DNA from: Streptomyces sp. R21
Lineage (GTDB): Bacteria > Actinomycetota > Actinomycetes > Streptomycetales > Streptomycetaceae
NCBI RefSeq assembly: GCF_041051975.1
Contig: NZ_CP163435.1
Coordinates: forward strand, 8,772,501 to 8,836,500
Reading direction: 5' to 3'
DNA: 64,000 bases
Shown: piece after piece, positions 17,481 through 26,512 of the stretch
Layout: each line of letters begins with the position of its first letter
How positions within the stretch are numbered: the stretch's first letter is position 1
Notes under the pieces: model-generated
Seen by the model: only the letters and a program-made list of their open reading frames with translations
What the model was told of the DNA's origin: nothing
Databases searched by the model: none
Made by a program: the position numbers and the translations under genes

Positions 17481-19244
17481 TCAGGATTCCTGGACAGCCG
17501 TACCGGTGACGGAGTCTCCGGACTTCGTGACCTTGTACTTCACTTTGGCGCCGCTGTGGAAGTGGAAGGTCAGCGTCGCCGCTTCGCCGTCACGCAGTGC
17601 CTTCAGGAATTCGGGGGTCAGGATGATCGTGCCGTTCGGGTAGTCCGGCGAGAAGGCCGCGTTGAACTCCTGGTACGGAGTCCAGCTGGTCTGGCCGGCG
17701 TTGCTGCCGTCGGCGTACGTGGACTCCATGGTCGCCAGCAGGTCGCCCTGGTACTTCGTGGGAAGGGTGAACGAATCGGGTGTGCCCGTGGCGTTCGACA
17801 GCACCGGCGTGTCATAGGTGACCACGTCGATCTTCCAGGGCAGGCCGCGGGAGAACCGGGCCTGGAGCGTCGCGTTGACCCCGTAGTCCCGCTCGCCGGT
17901 CAGGTGGGTCAGCGCCTGCGCCGTGAGGGTGAGCCGATCCTTGAAGACGGTGTAGTCCTTGCCCGGGACAAGCTTGGTGTCGCCGTTCCACAGACCCTGG
18001 AACTTGGTGCCGTTCAGGTTCAGTGTGAGCGACTGGGCCGTGATCCGGCTCGACTTCGCCACGAAGACCTTGTCGAAGGAGGCGGTTCCCGAGCGGGTGG
18101 TCCAGCTCGACTTGATCCAGGCGAACAGGGCGGGGTCCCGCCACTTCAGGGTGTCCCGGTTCAGGTAGGCGAAGGGGTCCCACAGGGCGGTGGTGACGCC
18201 GGCCTGGCGCGCCGCGTGTCCGAGGTGCTCGAAGTACTTCAGCGCCTCACCCCGCTCGACGCGGTCGGGATGGAAATGGTCGGGCCAGCTCAGCAGGCCG
18301 TACTCGCCGAGGTAGACGGGGATGCCCCTGGCGACGAAGGTGTCGTGCATGCGGGCGAAGGCGTCGGTCAGGTCGTTCTGGGGGGTGGCGTCGTACCGGG
18401 TGCCGCCCGCGATGTTCACGCTGAACGGGTACCAGCTGTAGTAGTGCACGGTGGCGACCAGGTTGCTGTCGTGCAGCGCGCTGATCGTCGTGTACAGGTC
18501 GTCCATGAGGTCCTGTGAGGGAGTGCCGCCCTGCGTGGTCAGGACGAGCAGGCGGCCCTTGTTCGCGCCGCCCGAAGAGCGGACGATCTCGTGGAACGAG
18601 GTGTTCAGCTCGTTCATGAACTGGGTCTTCTGCGCCGCCGTGGCGTTGTCGAAGCCCGGTTCGTTGATGCTCTCGAAGAGCAGGGTGCGCGGCTCGTCCC
18701 GGAACGTCGCGGAGATCTGGGTCCACAGGGCGTCGTAGCGGGCGAGCACGTTGTCGTGGTCGGTGGAGATCTTCGAGACCCACTGCCATGAGTCGTGGTG
18801 GACGTTGAGCACGACGTAGAGGTTCTCTGCCTGTGCCCAGTCGACCACCTCCTTGACACGGCTCAGGTACGCGGCGTCGACGGTGTAGGGCGCGGTGGTG
18901 GACTGGCGTGCGCTCCAGGTCACCGGGATGCGGACGCTGTGGAAGCCCTGCGCCCGGATGGTCTTGAACAGCTCCCTGGTGGCCTTGGGGTTGCCCCAGG
19001 ACGTCTCGTCCGGAATCGCGTCCAGGGTGTTGCCCAGGTTCCAACTGGGCTGCATCGCGGCCACGGCGTCCTTGGCACCGGCCGGAACCTTGACCGTGGC
19101 GCTTGCCTGCTGTGCCGTGCCGTCGGTCGCGGCGAGCGCGGTGCTGCCGGACAGTCCCAGGACGACGAGCAGCGCCATCAGCAGGCCGGCCAGGCGGCCG
19201 GATCCGCGGCCGCGCTGGTGTGCGGGTCTCCGTATGTCCTTCAT
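17481..19244 (-). CDS. Secreted GH5 (subfamily 4-like) endo-glucanase/xyloglucanase with CBM_X2 and CBM46
   Basis: The protein has 587 residues and GAAAGG before the ATG. A Sec signal ends near ALAA (about 39). The catalytic domain (about 60-375) has WNLGNTLDA, acid/base Glu195 in ESINEPGF and nucleophile Glu314 in VYLGEYGLLSW; ETSWGNP and the overall pattern point to GH5_4. Residues about 385-480 (DKVFVAKSSRITAQSLTLNL) match the CBM_X2 fold, and about 487-587 match CBM46. That trio is known from Bacillus GH5_4 enzymes active on beta-1,3-1,4-glucans and xyloglucan, where CBM46 completes the substrate cleft. Here it would be the extracellular opener of the polysaccharide finished by GH31, GH1, GH42 and GH36. 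It is the last gene of a four-gene run. Confidence 0.9.
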   Translation of the reverse strand: MKDIRRPAHQRGRGSGRLAGLLMALLVVLGLSGSTALAATDGTAQQASATVKVPAGAKDAVAAMQPSWNLGNTLDAIPDETSWGNPKATRELFKTIRAQGFHSVRIPVTWSARQSTTAPYTVDAAYLSRVKEVVDWAQAENLYVVLNVHHDSWQWVSKISTDHDNVLARYDALWTQISATFRDEPRTLLFESINEPGFDNATAAQKTQFMNELNTSFHEIVRSSGGANKGRLLVLTTQGGTPSQDLMDDLYTTISALHDSNLVATVHYYSWYPFSVNIAGGTRYDATPQNDLTDAFARMHDTFVARGIPVYLGEYGLLSWPDHFHPDRVERGEALKYFEHLGHAARQAGVTTALWDPFAYLNRDTLKWRDPALFAWIKSSWTTRSGTASFDKVFVAKSSRITAQSLTLNLNGTKFQGLWNGDTKLVPGKDYTVFKDRLTLTAQALTHLTGERDYGVNATLQARFSRGLPWKIDVVTYDTPVLSNATGTPDSFTLPTKYQGDLLATMESTYADGSNAGQTSWTPYQEFNAAFSPDYPNGTIILTPEFLKALRDGEAATLTFHFHSGAKVKYKVTKSGDSVTGTAVQES

Positions 19245-19375
19245 GTGTCATGCCTTTCGGTCGGTGGTGCGGGTGATCCGGTCCCTGGCCGGGCAGCGAT
19301 CAGACGCCACCGCCGGCTCATGGTGAGCAGAGGGAGGCGGAGGGGTGCAGAGAGATGCGGAAGGAGAGGCCTGGC

Positions 19376-20887
19376 TCAGCCGTCGAGGGGCTCGTAGTCG
19401 AACCAGTCGAAGTGGACGGTGCCTGCCGCGGCGTACATGCCGATGACCCGGCCGGTGAAGCCGCCGGCGACCTCGGTCGACAGGTAGCGGCCGTCGAGGG
19501 TCGCGAGCTCGGTGAGCGTGCCGTCGGGCTGCTCGACGCCGAGGGAGACGACGTCGGGTCCCGTGCACGGCCCGTGCGGAGACGGCGGTTCCGTGATCGT
19601 GACGGCGAGGACCACCGGCCCGGCGGGCACGGACTGTTCGGCCACGACCGTGCGCAGGGAGCCGACGCGCGCGATCACCCGCACCTGCGTGCCGGACACC
19701 TCGATCGCGTAGTGGTGCTGCTCGTCGAGCCGCACGGCGAGGCCACCGCCTCCCTCCGCGGCATCGACCAGAGTGCGCGCCCGGCACGACAGGTGCTGCT
19801 GGCGCCGGCCGGTGAACACCACGTCGGACTCGTCCAGGGAGCCGCCCCGCGCGCGGAGCGTCAGCCATCCGGGGCGCTCCTTGGTCGTGACGTGTTCGGC
19901 GGGCCGGTCGCGCAGGGAGACCCAGGACGGTCGCAGTTCGGCGAGCTCGAAGTCGTCCCGGTGCTCCTCGACAGGGCTGGGGGAGAGCGGCCACGGGAGT
20001 TCGGGCAGGTCCAGGGTGACCTCGCCGACGACCGGCCAGTCGTCCACCCAGGTCACGGGGGCCAGGAAGGTCTCCCGGCCGAGCACGTGCCAGCCCGGCG
20101 TGCCGCCGCCCGGTCGGACGCCGAGGAAGACCATCCACCAGGAGCCGTCGGGGCCCTGGACCAGGTCGGCGTGCCCGGTGTTCTGGACGGGGTGGTCGGT
20201 GCCCCGGTGGGTGAGGATCGGATTGTCGGGGCACGGCTCGAACGGTCCGTTGGGCGTACGGCCGCGGGCGATCGAGACGCCGTGGCAGCGCTCGGTGCCG
20301 CCCTCGGCGATGAGCAGGTACCAGTAGTCGCCGATCCGGTACAGGTGCGGCGCTTCCGGGGCCTTGGCGCCGGGCCCGCCGGACCAGAGCTTGTGCGGAG
20401 TGCCGTACGTCTGCCCGGTGGACGGGTCGATACGGACCTGCGAGACCCCGGCGACCGTGCACCAGCAGGTGCCGTCCTCGTCCCAGACCAGGTCGGGATC
20501 GATGCCGGGGACACCCGGCGCCCAGATGGGGTCCGACCAGGGTCCGGCGGGGTCGGTGGCCGTGACGATGAAGTTGCCGCCGCCCTCGGTGCAGTTGGTG
20601 ACGATCAGCCAGAAGCGGCCGTCGTGGTGGCGCAGGGTGGGGGCGTAGATCCCGCCGGAGGACCGGGCGTCCGACAGACGCAGCTGCTCCGGCCGGTCCA
20701 GGGCGTTGCCGATCTGCGTCCAGTGCACCAGGTCACGGCTGTGGAAGAGGGGCACCCCAGGGAAGTACTCGAAGCTGGAGCAGGCCAGGTAGTAGTCGTC
20801 GCCGACGCGGCAGACGCTGGGGTCGGGGTGGAAGCCGGGGATCACGGGGTTGGTCAAGCGTCCGGCCGGCTGGTGCAGAGGGGGCAC
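19376..20887 (-). CDS. Cytosolic GH43 beta-xylosidase/alpha-L-arabinofuranosidase
   Basis: The protein has 503 residues. A GTG start with GAGAGG upstream is used, and there is no signal peptide. The five-bladed propeller begins NPVIPGFHPDPSV with catalytic base Asp22. GIDPDLVWDEDG supplies the pKa-modulating Asp, and KAPEAPHLY the acid Glu. The C-terminal half (about 320-500) is the jelly-roll domain found in larger GH43 enzymes, ending HFDWFDYEPL. The activity is probably removal of xylose or arabinose from short oligosaccharides. It lies 44 bp after the GH36 gene and probably belongs to the GH42-GH36-GH43-GH5 transcription unit. The exact substrate is not determinable. Confidence 0.88.
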   Translation of the reverse strand: MPPLHQPAGRLTNPVIPGFHPDPSVCRVGDDYYLACSSFEYFPGVPLFHSRDLVHWTQIGNALDRPEQLRLSDARSSGGIYAPTLRHHDGRFWLIVTNCTEGGGNFIVTATDPAGPWSDPIWAPGVPGIDPDLVWDEDGTCWCTVAGVSQVRIDPSTGQTYGTPHKLWSGGPGAKAPEAPHLYRIGDYWYLLIAEGGTERCHGVSIARGRTPNGPFEPCPDNPILTHRGTDHPVQNTGHADLVQGPDGSWWMVFLGVRPGGGTPGWHVLGRETFLAPVTWVDDWPVVGEVTLDLPELPWPLSPSPVEEHRDDFELAELRPSWVSLRDRPAEHVTTKERPGWLTLRARGGSLDESDVVFTGRRQQHLSCRARTLVDAAEGGGGLAVRLDEQHHYAIEVSGTQVRVIARVGSLRTVVAEQSVPAGPVVLAVTITEPPSPHGPCTGPDVVSLGVEQPDGTLTELATLDGRYLSTEVAGGFTGRVIGMYAAAGTVHFDWFDYEPLDG

Positions 20888-20931
20888 CCGATAGGTCCTC
20901 TCGTCGATGCGTGATGCGGTGGTGGGGTGGT

Positions 20932-23070
20932 TCAGGGAGCGCCGTGGTCCGTGCCGGTGATGCGGAGCAGGACGGCGGACGGCGCGGTGGGCAGGGTCAG
21001 GCTCAGCTCGGCCGTGGCGGGCGTCCAGGCGGAGACGGCCCGACTGGCCGAGGGGTAGAGCAGATCGACACGGGCGGCGGTGTCCCTCAGGTCGGGCAGG
21101 TGCAGCGTCGCTGTGGTGTCGGTTCCGGGGCGGCGCCAGACGGTGAGGTAGGTGGTGGCGGGGGTGCGCAGGGCCAGGGCGATCCAGGGGTCGTCCCAGC
21201 CAGGAAGGCCCAGGGGCCAGGACGGCACGGCCCGCGGCAGGTCGGCGCGGATGGCCTTGTACGCCGCAACCGCCTCGTGGACCAGGGCGCGGGCATCCGG
21301 CTCGAGTTCGGGAAGGCGGCCGGAGAGATGGATCCGGCCGAGGAGCGCGCCCGCCATCGTGAAGGCCACCTCGTCGAGGGAGTCCTCCGGCTGGGGGTAC
21401 GCCCAGACGGCACCCTGTTCAGGGGTGACGGCGGTGGGCGCGGAGGCCGCGATGGGCGCGTAGAGGTGGAGGTTCTGCTGGTCGCTCGTGGACTGCAACT
21501 GCATCCGGGACAGCAGGGCGTCGTCCCAACGCATGCCGCCGGAGGAGCAGTTCTCCAGCACCAGGTGCGGGTAGCGGTCCAGGACGCCGTCGAGCCAGTC
21601 GAGGTGGGCGCGGTTGTGGCCGAGCAGTCCGGCGCCCGGGGTCTCGCCTGGGTGGGCGCTGGTGCCGGAGCCGGGGTCGATGTTGTGGTCGAGCTTGAGG
21701 TAGCCGACGCCCCACTCGCCGACCAGGCGGTCCACGACCTCGTCCAGATGGGCACGGGCGGCCGGGTGGCGCAGGTCCAGGTGGTGCCGGCCGGCCTCCG
21801 CGACGCGGATGCCGTCGCGGCGGAAGAACGCCTCGTCGGGCAGGGACTTGGCCATGGGGCTGCGGACGCCGATCACCTCCGGCTCCAGCCACAGGCCGGG
21901 GACCATGCCGCGCTCCCGGATGCGGTCAAGGACCTCGTGGATCCCGCGCACCCCGGGGAACCGGGAGGCGGCGGCCTCCCAGGCGCCGACGCTGTCCCAC
22001 CAGCCGCCGTTCTCGCCGTCGTACCAGCCGGCGTCGATGACGAAGTACTCCGCGCCCGCGTCGGCCGCCGCTTCGATGTGCGGCAGCAGCTTCTCGGTCG
22101 TGGGGTCGCCCATCAGGCAGTTCATGTAGTCGTTGAAGATGACGGGCAGGCGCTGGTGGTCGGCGTGCGGGCGGCGCTGGGCGCGGCGGTAGCGGGTCAG
22201 TGCGGCGAACGCCTCGTCGGGGCCGCCGTCGTCGCTGAAGGACAGGGCGGCGGGTACGGTGCGGAAGACGGTGCCGGGTTCAAGGGGGTGCCGCCAGCCG
22301 TGGTGGGTGTCGGTGGGGCCGAACAGCGCCACGTAGGCCGCGCTGTCCCGCTCTTCGCATTCCCAGCGCCAGCCCCCGCCGTTGTGTTCGATCTGCCACA
22401 CCCAGGTGCGGCCGGTGCGTCGGTCCGTCAGGCCGCCCATGGGGAGGCGTCCGCAACTGGACCAGGTGCCCTGTCCATTGAGGGCGAAGCCGGCTCTGCC
22501 GTGCCCGTTGCTCACCCGTCCGCTGTGGGCCGGCGTGGTCAGGCGCATCGGCTGTCGCTGCCAGCGGCATTCGGCGAGCCAGTCGTTCTCCGCCCACAGC
22601 AGGTCCGCGGTGTCGATGGCCGCCGGGTCCTGCGGGGTGAGGCAGCCCACCGCGAGGGAGCTGACCGACTCCAGGTGGAGCGTGGTCCGCCCTTCGTTGC
22701 GCAGGGTCACCTCGCTGCGGAGCACAGGGACGCCGTCCGGCGAGCGATAGGTCACCTCCGCGACCAGCCCGGTTTCCGGATCGTGGAGGTGCACGGTCAG
22801 CGTGTGCCAGTCGCCGTCTCGGGTCGCGCCGTGGGCCCGGTGGCGCAGACGCCCGCCGAGATCGGTGCCCACGAGGCGGTTGCCCGACCAGCCGCGGCCG
22901 TGACCCGCGGCCGTCACCTCCACCAGGGGCAGGGACGCACCGGGGATTCTCTGCGCTTCGCCGGGCAGTCCGAGGTGAGTGAGGCGCGGGCTGCCGTCGT
23001 CATTGAGGACGATCTCCAGGTGAAGGGCCTCGTGCCCCCAGCGGAAGAAGGGCCCTTGTTCCTTGTTCAT
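20932..23070 (-). CDS. GH36 alpha-galactosidase
   Basis: The protein has 712 residues, the usual GH36 size, with no signal peptide. The N-terminal beta-supersandwich is followed by the barrel with YFVIDAGWYDG (about 342-352), nucleophile Asp461 in YLKLDHN and acid/base Asp530 in STSDQQN, plus the family motif LENCSSGGMRWD. It removes terminal alpha-1,6-galactose from oligosaccharides such as galactomannan or raffinose-type sugars. It lies 36 bp after the GH42 gene and 44 bp before GH43 on the same strand, so it is in one operon under the GAAGCGCTTC-controlled promoter at 25.1 kb. Confidence 0.93.
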   Translation of the reverse strand: MNKEQGPFFRWGHEALHLEIVLNDDGSPRLTHLGLPGEAQRIPGASLPLVEVTAAGHGRGWSGNRLVGTDLGGRLRHRAHGATRDGDWHTLTVHLHDPETGLVAEVTYRSPDGVPVLRSEVTLRNEGRTTLHLESVSSLAVGCLTPQDPAAIDTADLLWAENDWLAECRWQRQPMRLTTPAHSGRVSNGHGRAGFALNGQGTWSSCGRLPMGGLTDRRTGRTWVWQIEHNGGGWRWECEERDSAAYVALFGPTDTHHGWRHPLEPGTVFRTVPAALSFSDDGGPDEAFAALTRYRRAQRRPHADHQRLPVIFNDYMNCLMGDPTTEKLLPHIEAAADAGAEYFVIDAGWYDGENGGWWDSVGAWEAAASRFPGVRGIHEVLDRIRERGMVPGLWLEPEVIGVRSPMAKSLPDEAFFRRDGIRVAEAGRHHLDLRHPAARAHLDEVVDRLVGEWGVGYLKLDHNIDPGSGTSAHPGETPGAGLLGHNRAHLDWLDGVLDRYPHLVLENCSSGGMRWDDALLSRMQLQSTSDQQNLHLYAPIAASAPTAVTPEQGAVWAYPQPEDSLDEVAFTMAGALLGRIHLSGRLPELEPDARALVHEAVAAYKAIRADLPRAVPSWPLGLPGWDDPWIALALRTPATTYLTVWRRPGTDTTATLHLPDLRDTAARVDLLYPSASRAVSAWTPATAELSLTLPTAPSAVLLRITGTDHGAP

Positions 23071-23106
23071 GTCGGCTGTCCCTTGGTCATGTCGGCCCTT
23101 TCGAGG

Positions 23107-25092
23107 TCAGTGCCCGCGCAGTACCGCGCAGCCGCCGGGCGGCAGTTGGGACACTGCGCCGTCTGTGAGCAGGTCGTGGGCGGGCTCGGGCAACGAGACG
23201 GGTTCGGCGCTGTGGTTGATGAGGAAGCGCCAGTTGCGGCCGTCCGGGGTGCGTCGGGTGACGGCCTCGACCTGCGGGGGCAGGCCCGGCATCTCGGGGC
23301 CCACACCGGCCTCGTCGAGCAGCCGGGCGACCAGGGCGCCGTAGTCGGCGTCGTCGAGGTGGGTGGAGAGGTACCAGCCCTGCCCGGTGCCCAGGCGGTG
23401 CCGGGTCAGCGCCGGGCTGCCGGTGAGCATCCCGTGGGTGTAGGCGGCGAGCGTCTCGGCGCCTTCGGTGCGCAGGGACTCGCTCCAGGCGGTGCCCTGT
23501 GTTCCGTCCGAGAGGGTGATCCGCTCGCTGCGCCGCAGCGGCCGGTACTCCTCCACCCGGATGCCCAGCGCCTCGCGCAGGGGAGCGGCCGGGTAGCCGC
23601 CGAGGTGGGCGTGCAGGCGCTCGTCGACGTAGCCGCTCGCGTGCTGGACAAGGAGCGTCCCGCCGTCGGCGACGTATCGGCGCAGCTTCTCGGCCACCGC
23701 GTCGGAGAGGAGGAACAGGGCCGGTGCGACGACGAGCGGGTAGTGGCTCAACTCGTGTGCGGGGTGGGCGAAGTCGACCATGACGCCGGCGTCCCACAGT
23801 GCGCGGTGGGCCCGGCCGAGTGCCGCGTGATAGTCGAGCTCCGGGGAGGGCAGGCCGTCCACGCCGAGTGCCCACCAGGCGTCCGGGTCGTGCAGGACGG
23901 CCACTGACGCGGACACTGTCGAGCCCGCCAGCTCACCGAGGCGGGCGACGGCCTCCCCGGTCTGTGTGACCTCGCGGAAGATCCGGCTGTCGGGTCCCGC
24001 GTGCGGAACCATCCCCGAGTGCCATGTCTCGGCGCCGGCCCGGGACTGCCGCCACTGGAAGAAGAGGGCGCCCTCCGAGCCTCGTGCGATGTGGCCGAGG
24101 GTGTGGCGCAGGATGTCACCGGGGTCCTTGGCGAGGACCCGGTCGCCGTCGTAGACGGTGTTGGTGCCCTGCTCCATCAGCAGCCAGGGACGGCCGCCGC
24201 CCAGGGAGCGGGCGCGATCCGCGTGGAAGGCGACGTCGGCGGCGGCGGCCAGGCCGGGCGCGCCGGGGTACTGGTCGATGGTGACCACGTCGAGTTCCCG
24301 GGCGAGAGCCCACACGTCGATGTTCTGGTACGCGGGCAGCATCAGGTTGGTCGTCACGGGCCGGTCGCTGTGCGCGCGGATCACGTCGCGCTGCTCGCGG
24401 TAGGCGGCGGTGACCTCGTCGGCCCAGAAGCGGCGGAAGTCCAGCTCCTGGCCGGGGTTCTTGTGCCAGTTCGTCGCACGCGGCGGCAGCACCTGTTCCC
24501 AGGAGGTGTAGCGCTGACTCCAGAAGGCCGTTCCCCAGGCCTCGTTGAGGGCGTCGAGCGAGCCGTGACGGGCGCGCAGCCACACCCGGAAGGCGGCCGC
24601 CGTGTGGTCGCAGTAGCAGAGGGTGGCGTACTCGTTGTGCACGTGCCACAGGGCGAGGGCGGGGTGGTCGCCGTAGCGTTCGGCCAGCGCGGACGCGATC
24701 CGGCGGGCGGCGTTGCGGTACGCGGGTGCGGTGAGGCAGTACGTGTCCCGGCTGCCGTGGACGAGTCGGGTGCCGTCGGGGCCGACCATCAGCGCGTCCG
24801 GGTGGGCCAGGGTGAACCAGGGCGGCGGTGAGGCGGTGGGGGTGGCGAGGTCGACGGTCACGCCGTTCGCGTGCAGGCGTTCGATGTGGGCGTCGAGCCA
24901 GGCGAAGTCGTAGCGTCCCTCCTCCGGTTCCAGCAGCGCCCAGGAGAAGACGCCCACCGTGGCGAGGTTGACCCTGGCCCTGCGCATCAGCTCGTCGTCC
25001 TCCTTCCAGACCGGCTCGTCCCACTGCTCGGGGTTGTAGTCCCCGCCGAAGGCCAGGCCGCCCAGGCGGTCGGTGATGCTGCGAGTCGTCAT
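23107..25092 (-). CDS. GH42 beta-galactosidase
   Basis: The protein has 661 residues. GAGGAA precedes the ATG by 6 nt. It has family hallmarks at the N-terminus (LAFGGDYNPEQWDEPVW), acid/base Glu154 in WHVHNEYA and nucleophile Glu307 in LLMEQGTN. It also has the Cys cluster region CYCDHT, the trimerisation domain (about 395-600) and a small C-terminal beta domain. It is cytosolic and releases beta-linked galactose from oligosaccharides, for example the Gal of xyloglucan side chains. It is the first gene of the minus-strand unit running to the GH5 gene. This intact copy may cover for the frameshifted GH42 at 15-17 kb, although the two sequences differ strongly. Confidence 0.94.
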   Translation of the reverse strand: MTTRSITDRLGGLAFGGDYNPEQWDEPVWKEDDELMRRARVNLATVGVFSWALLEPEEGRYDFAWLDAHIERLHANGVTVDLATPTASPPPWFTLAHPDALMVGPDGTRLVHGSRDTYCLTAPAYRNAARRIASALAERYGDHPALALWHVHNEYATLCYCDHTAAAFRVWLRARHGSLDALNEAWGTAFWSQRYTSWEQVLPPRATNWHKNPGQELDFRRFWADEVTAAYREQRDVIRAHSDRPVTTNLMLPAYQNIDVWALARELDVVTIDQYPGAPGLAAAADVAFHADRARSLGGGRPWLLMEQGTNTVYDGDRVLAKDPGDILRHTLGHIARGSEGALFFQWRQSRAGAETWHSGMVPHAGPDSRIFREVTQTGEAVARLGELAGSTVSASVAVLHDPDAWWALGVDGLPSPELDYHAALGRAHRALWDAGVMVDFAHPAHELSHYPLVVAPALFLLSDAVAEKLRRYVADGGTLLVQHASGYVDERLHAHLGGYPAAPLREALGIRVEEYRPLRRSERITLSDGTQGTAWSESLRTEGAETLAAYTHGMLTGSPALTRHRLGTGQGWYLSTHLDDADYGALVARLLDEAGVGPEMPGLPPQVEAVTRRTPDGRNWRFLINHSAEPVSLPEPAHDLLTDGAVSQLPPGGCAVLRGH

Positions 25093-25144
25093 GACGGTTC
25101 CTCGGGTACGGAGGGTTGAATCGTGTTTTCCTGCGGCGGCTGTC

Positions 25145-25154
25145 GAAGCGCTTC
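25145..25154. promoter_or_regulatory. LacI-type operator GAAGCGCTTC (site C)
   Basis: Perfect palindrome 53 bp upstream of the GH42 start, 9 bp downstream (in the minus direction) of the TTAACTTGCG element, as at site B. It is 121 bp from site D. Confidence 0.75.
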
Positions 25155-25167
25155 AATCCCAGGCGCA

Positions 25168-25196
25168 AGTTAACGGACATGTTTCGTGCGAAACAA
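25168..25196 (-). promoter_or_regulatory. Probable promoter of the GH42-GH36-GH43-GH5 unit
   Basis: On the minus strand, TTGTTT (25196-25191), 17 bp and TTAACT (25173-25168). The core CTCTTG...GAAA...TTAACTTGCG matches the other GH42 promoter at 14.75 kb. Confidence 0.5.
25180..25195. promoter_or_regulatory. Operator-like palindrome TGTTTCGtgCGAAACA
   Basis: Seven-bp perfect arms around a 2-bp centre, overlapping the -35 element of the GH42 operon promoter. It is not present at the matching position before the other GH42 gene, so it may add a second regulator here. Confidence 0.45.
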
Positions 25197-25265
25197 GAGT
25201 CTCTACAAGAGAGGCTCTTTGCTTTGCTGACCCATTGGCAGCTCACCAGGGGGAATGTCAGTGTT

Positions 25266-25275
25266 GAAGCGCTTC
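25266..25275. promoter_or_regulatory. LacI-type operator GAAGCGCTTC (site D)
   Basis: Perfect palindrome 121 bp upstream of site C relative to the operon. No divergent gene starts nearby, so its role is most likely as a distal partner for looping. Confidence 0.7.
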
Positions 25276-25643
25276 GACAGTCGTGCTTCCGGGACGGTCC
25301 ACACTTAGCTTCTGAGGGGTGTACGACTCCACGCACCAGAACGACGTGGTGGAGAGCCTCTTGTGCTGTGAGTGATGGCAACATCGAGCCATCCGGCGGC
25401 GTCGCGTGTGCCCCGGGCCTCCTGTGCGGAGCGGGTTCGACTCTGGCTGTTCCGGCGGCTCCGGCGGTCTGTTCGCCGCTCTCTCCCTCTCCTGCGCTGA
25501 CCCTTCAACATCCCATGCCTGAAGTTCAGTTCCCGCGCTCCGAGGCAGGCCGATACCCTCGCCATGATCGATCCGAGCAACCCGCGTTCCGAGACCGGCT
25601 TGGACGTGGGTGATGGATCAGTCGATTCGACAGGGAGAGGGCC
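25276..25643. other. Intergenic stretch without a recognised gene
   Basis: It separates operator D from trpC. Short open frames are present but none has a good ribosome-binding site or recognisable product. A 27-codon frame (25564-25647) overlaps the trpC start as ATGA but has no Trp codons, so it is not a Trp attenuator peptide. Confidence 0.5.
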
Positions 25644-26429
25644 ATGACCGTTCTTGACGGGATCCTCGCGGGAGTTCGCGAAGATCTGGAACAGCGCAAG
25701 CGTGCGACGCCGTTGACGGAGCTGCGCGCCCGGGCAGCGGACGCGGCAGCCGCGCTTGACCCCCTGCCCGCCTTCCGCGCGCCCGGGGTGTCCATCATCG
25801 CCGAGGTGAAGCGCAAGAGCCCCAGCAAGGGCGCGCTGGCTGACATCCCCGATCCCGCGTCCCTCGCGGCCCAGTACGCGGCCGGCGGCGCCGCTGCGAT
25901 CAGCGTGCTCACCGAGAGCAGGCGCTTCGGCGGCTCCCTCGCCGATCTGGACGCCGTACGCGCCCGGGTCGACGTGCCCGTCCTGCGCAAGGATTTCATC
26001 GTCGACCCCTATCAGCTGTGGGAGGCTCGCGCCCACGGCGCCGATCTCGCGCTTCTCATGGTCGTGTCGCTCGACGACGGCCAACTCGCGGACCTGATGG
26101 GGCTGTCAAAGGAGTTGGGTCTCACGCCGCTCGTGGAGGCGCACACGGCCGACGAGGTGCGGCGCGCTGCCGCCGCAGGAGCCGAGCTCCTCGGCATCAA
26201 CGCGCGGGACCTGACCACGTTGGACGTGGACCGCGCCGTGTTCGCCGACCTCGTGACGGGTATCCCCGAGGGCACGGTCAGGGTCGCGGAATCAGGAGTG
26301 ACGGGCCCGAAGGACGTCGCGGAGTACCGCGGTTGGGGAGCCGACGTGGTACTGGTCGGCGAGGCATTGGTCCGCTCGGGGGACCCGACCACCGCCGTGC
26401 GCGAGTTCATCGGGGCCGCCGGGGCGTGA
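25644..26429 (+). CDS. trpC: Indole-3-glycerol-phosphate synthase
   Basis: The protein has 261 residues, normal for the family, with GGGAGA before the ATG. It converts 1-(2-carboxyphenylamino)-1-deoxyribulose 5-phosphate to indole-3-glycerol phosphate in tryptophan synthesis. The conserved SIIAEVKRKSPSKG (Glu54, Lys56), RKDFIVDPYQ (Lys116, the general acid), LVEAHT (Glu165), GINARDLTTL and VAESGV phosphate-binding motifs are all present. No other trp gene is adjacent, so it is a detached copy among catabolic genes. Streptomyces often carry a second trpC tied to specialised metabolism; whether this is the sole copy cannot be told from the window. Confidence 0.95.
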   Translation: MTVLDGILAGVREDLEQRKRATPLTELRARAADAAAALDPLPAFRAPGVSIIAEVKRKSPSKGALADIPDPASLAAQYAAGGAAAISVLTESRRFGGSLADLDAVRARVDVPVLRKDFIVDPYQLWEARAHGADLALLMVVSLDDGQLADLMGLSKELGLTPLVEAHTADEVRRAAAAGAELLGINARDLTTLDVDRAVFADLVTGIPEGTVRVAESGVTGPKDVAEYRGWGADVVLVGEALVRSGDPTTAVREFIGAAGA

Positions 26430-26512
26430 TGGCGGACGGCTCGGTCAGCGGCACGTCCGGAAAGGCCGAGCCTCTCAGTGCCGAACCGCGGAGTCGGTCA
26501 GTTCACCTCGTG

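Noticed and set aside
25564..25647. 27-codon frame overlapping the trpC start
   Set aside because: There is no close ribosome-binding site, no Trp codons and no recognisable product.
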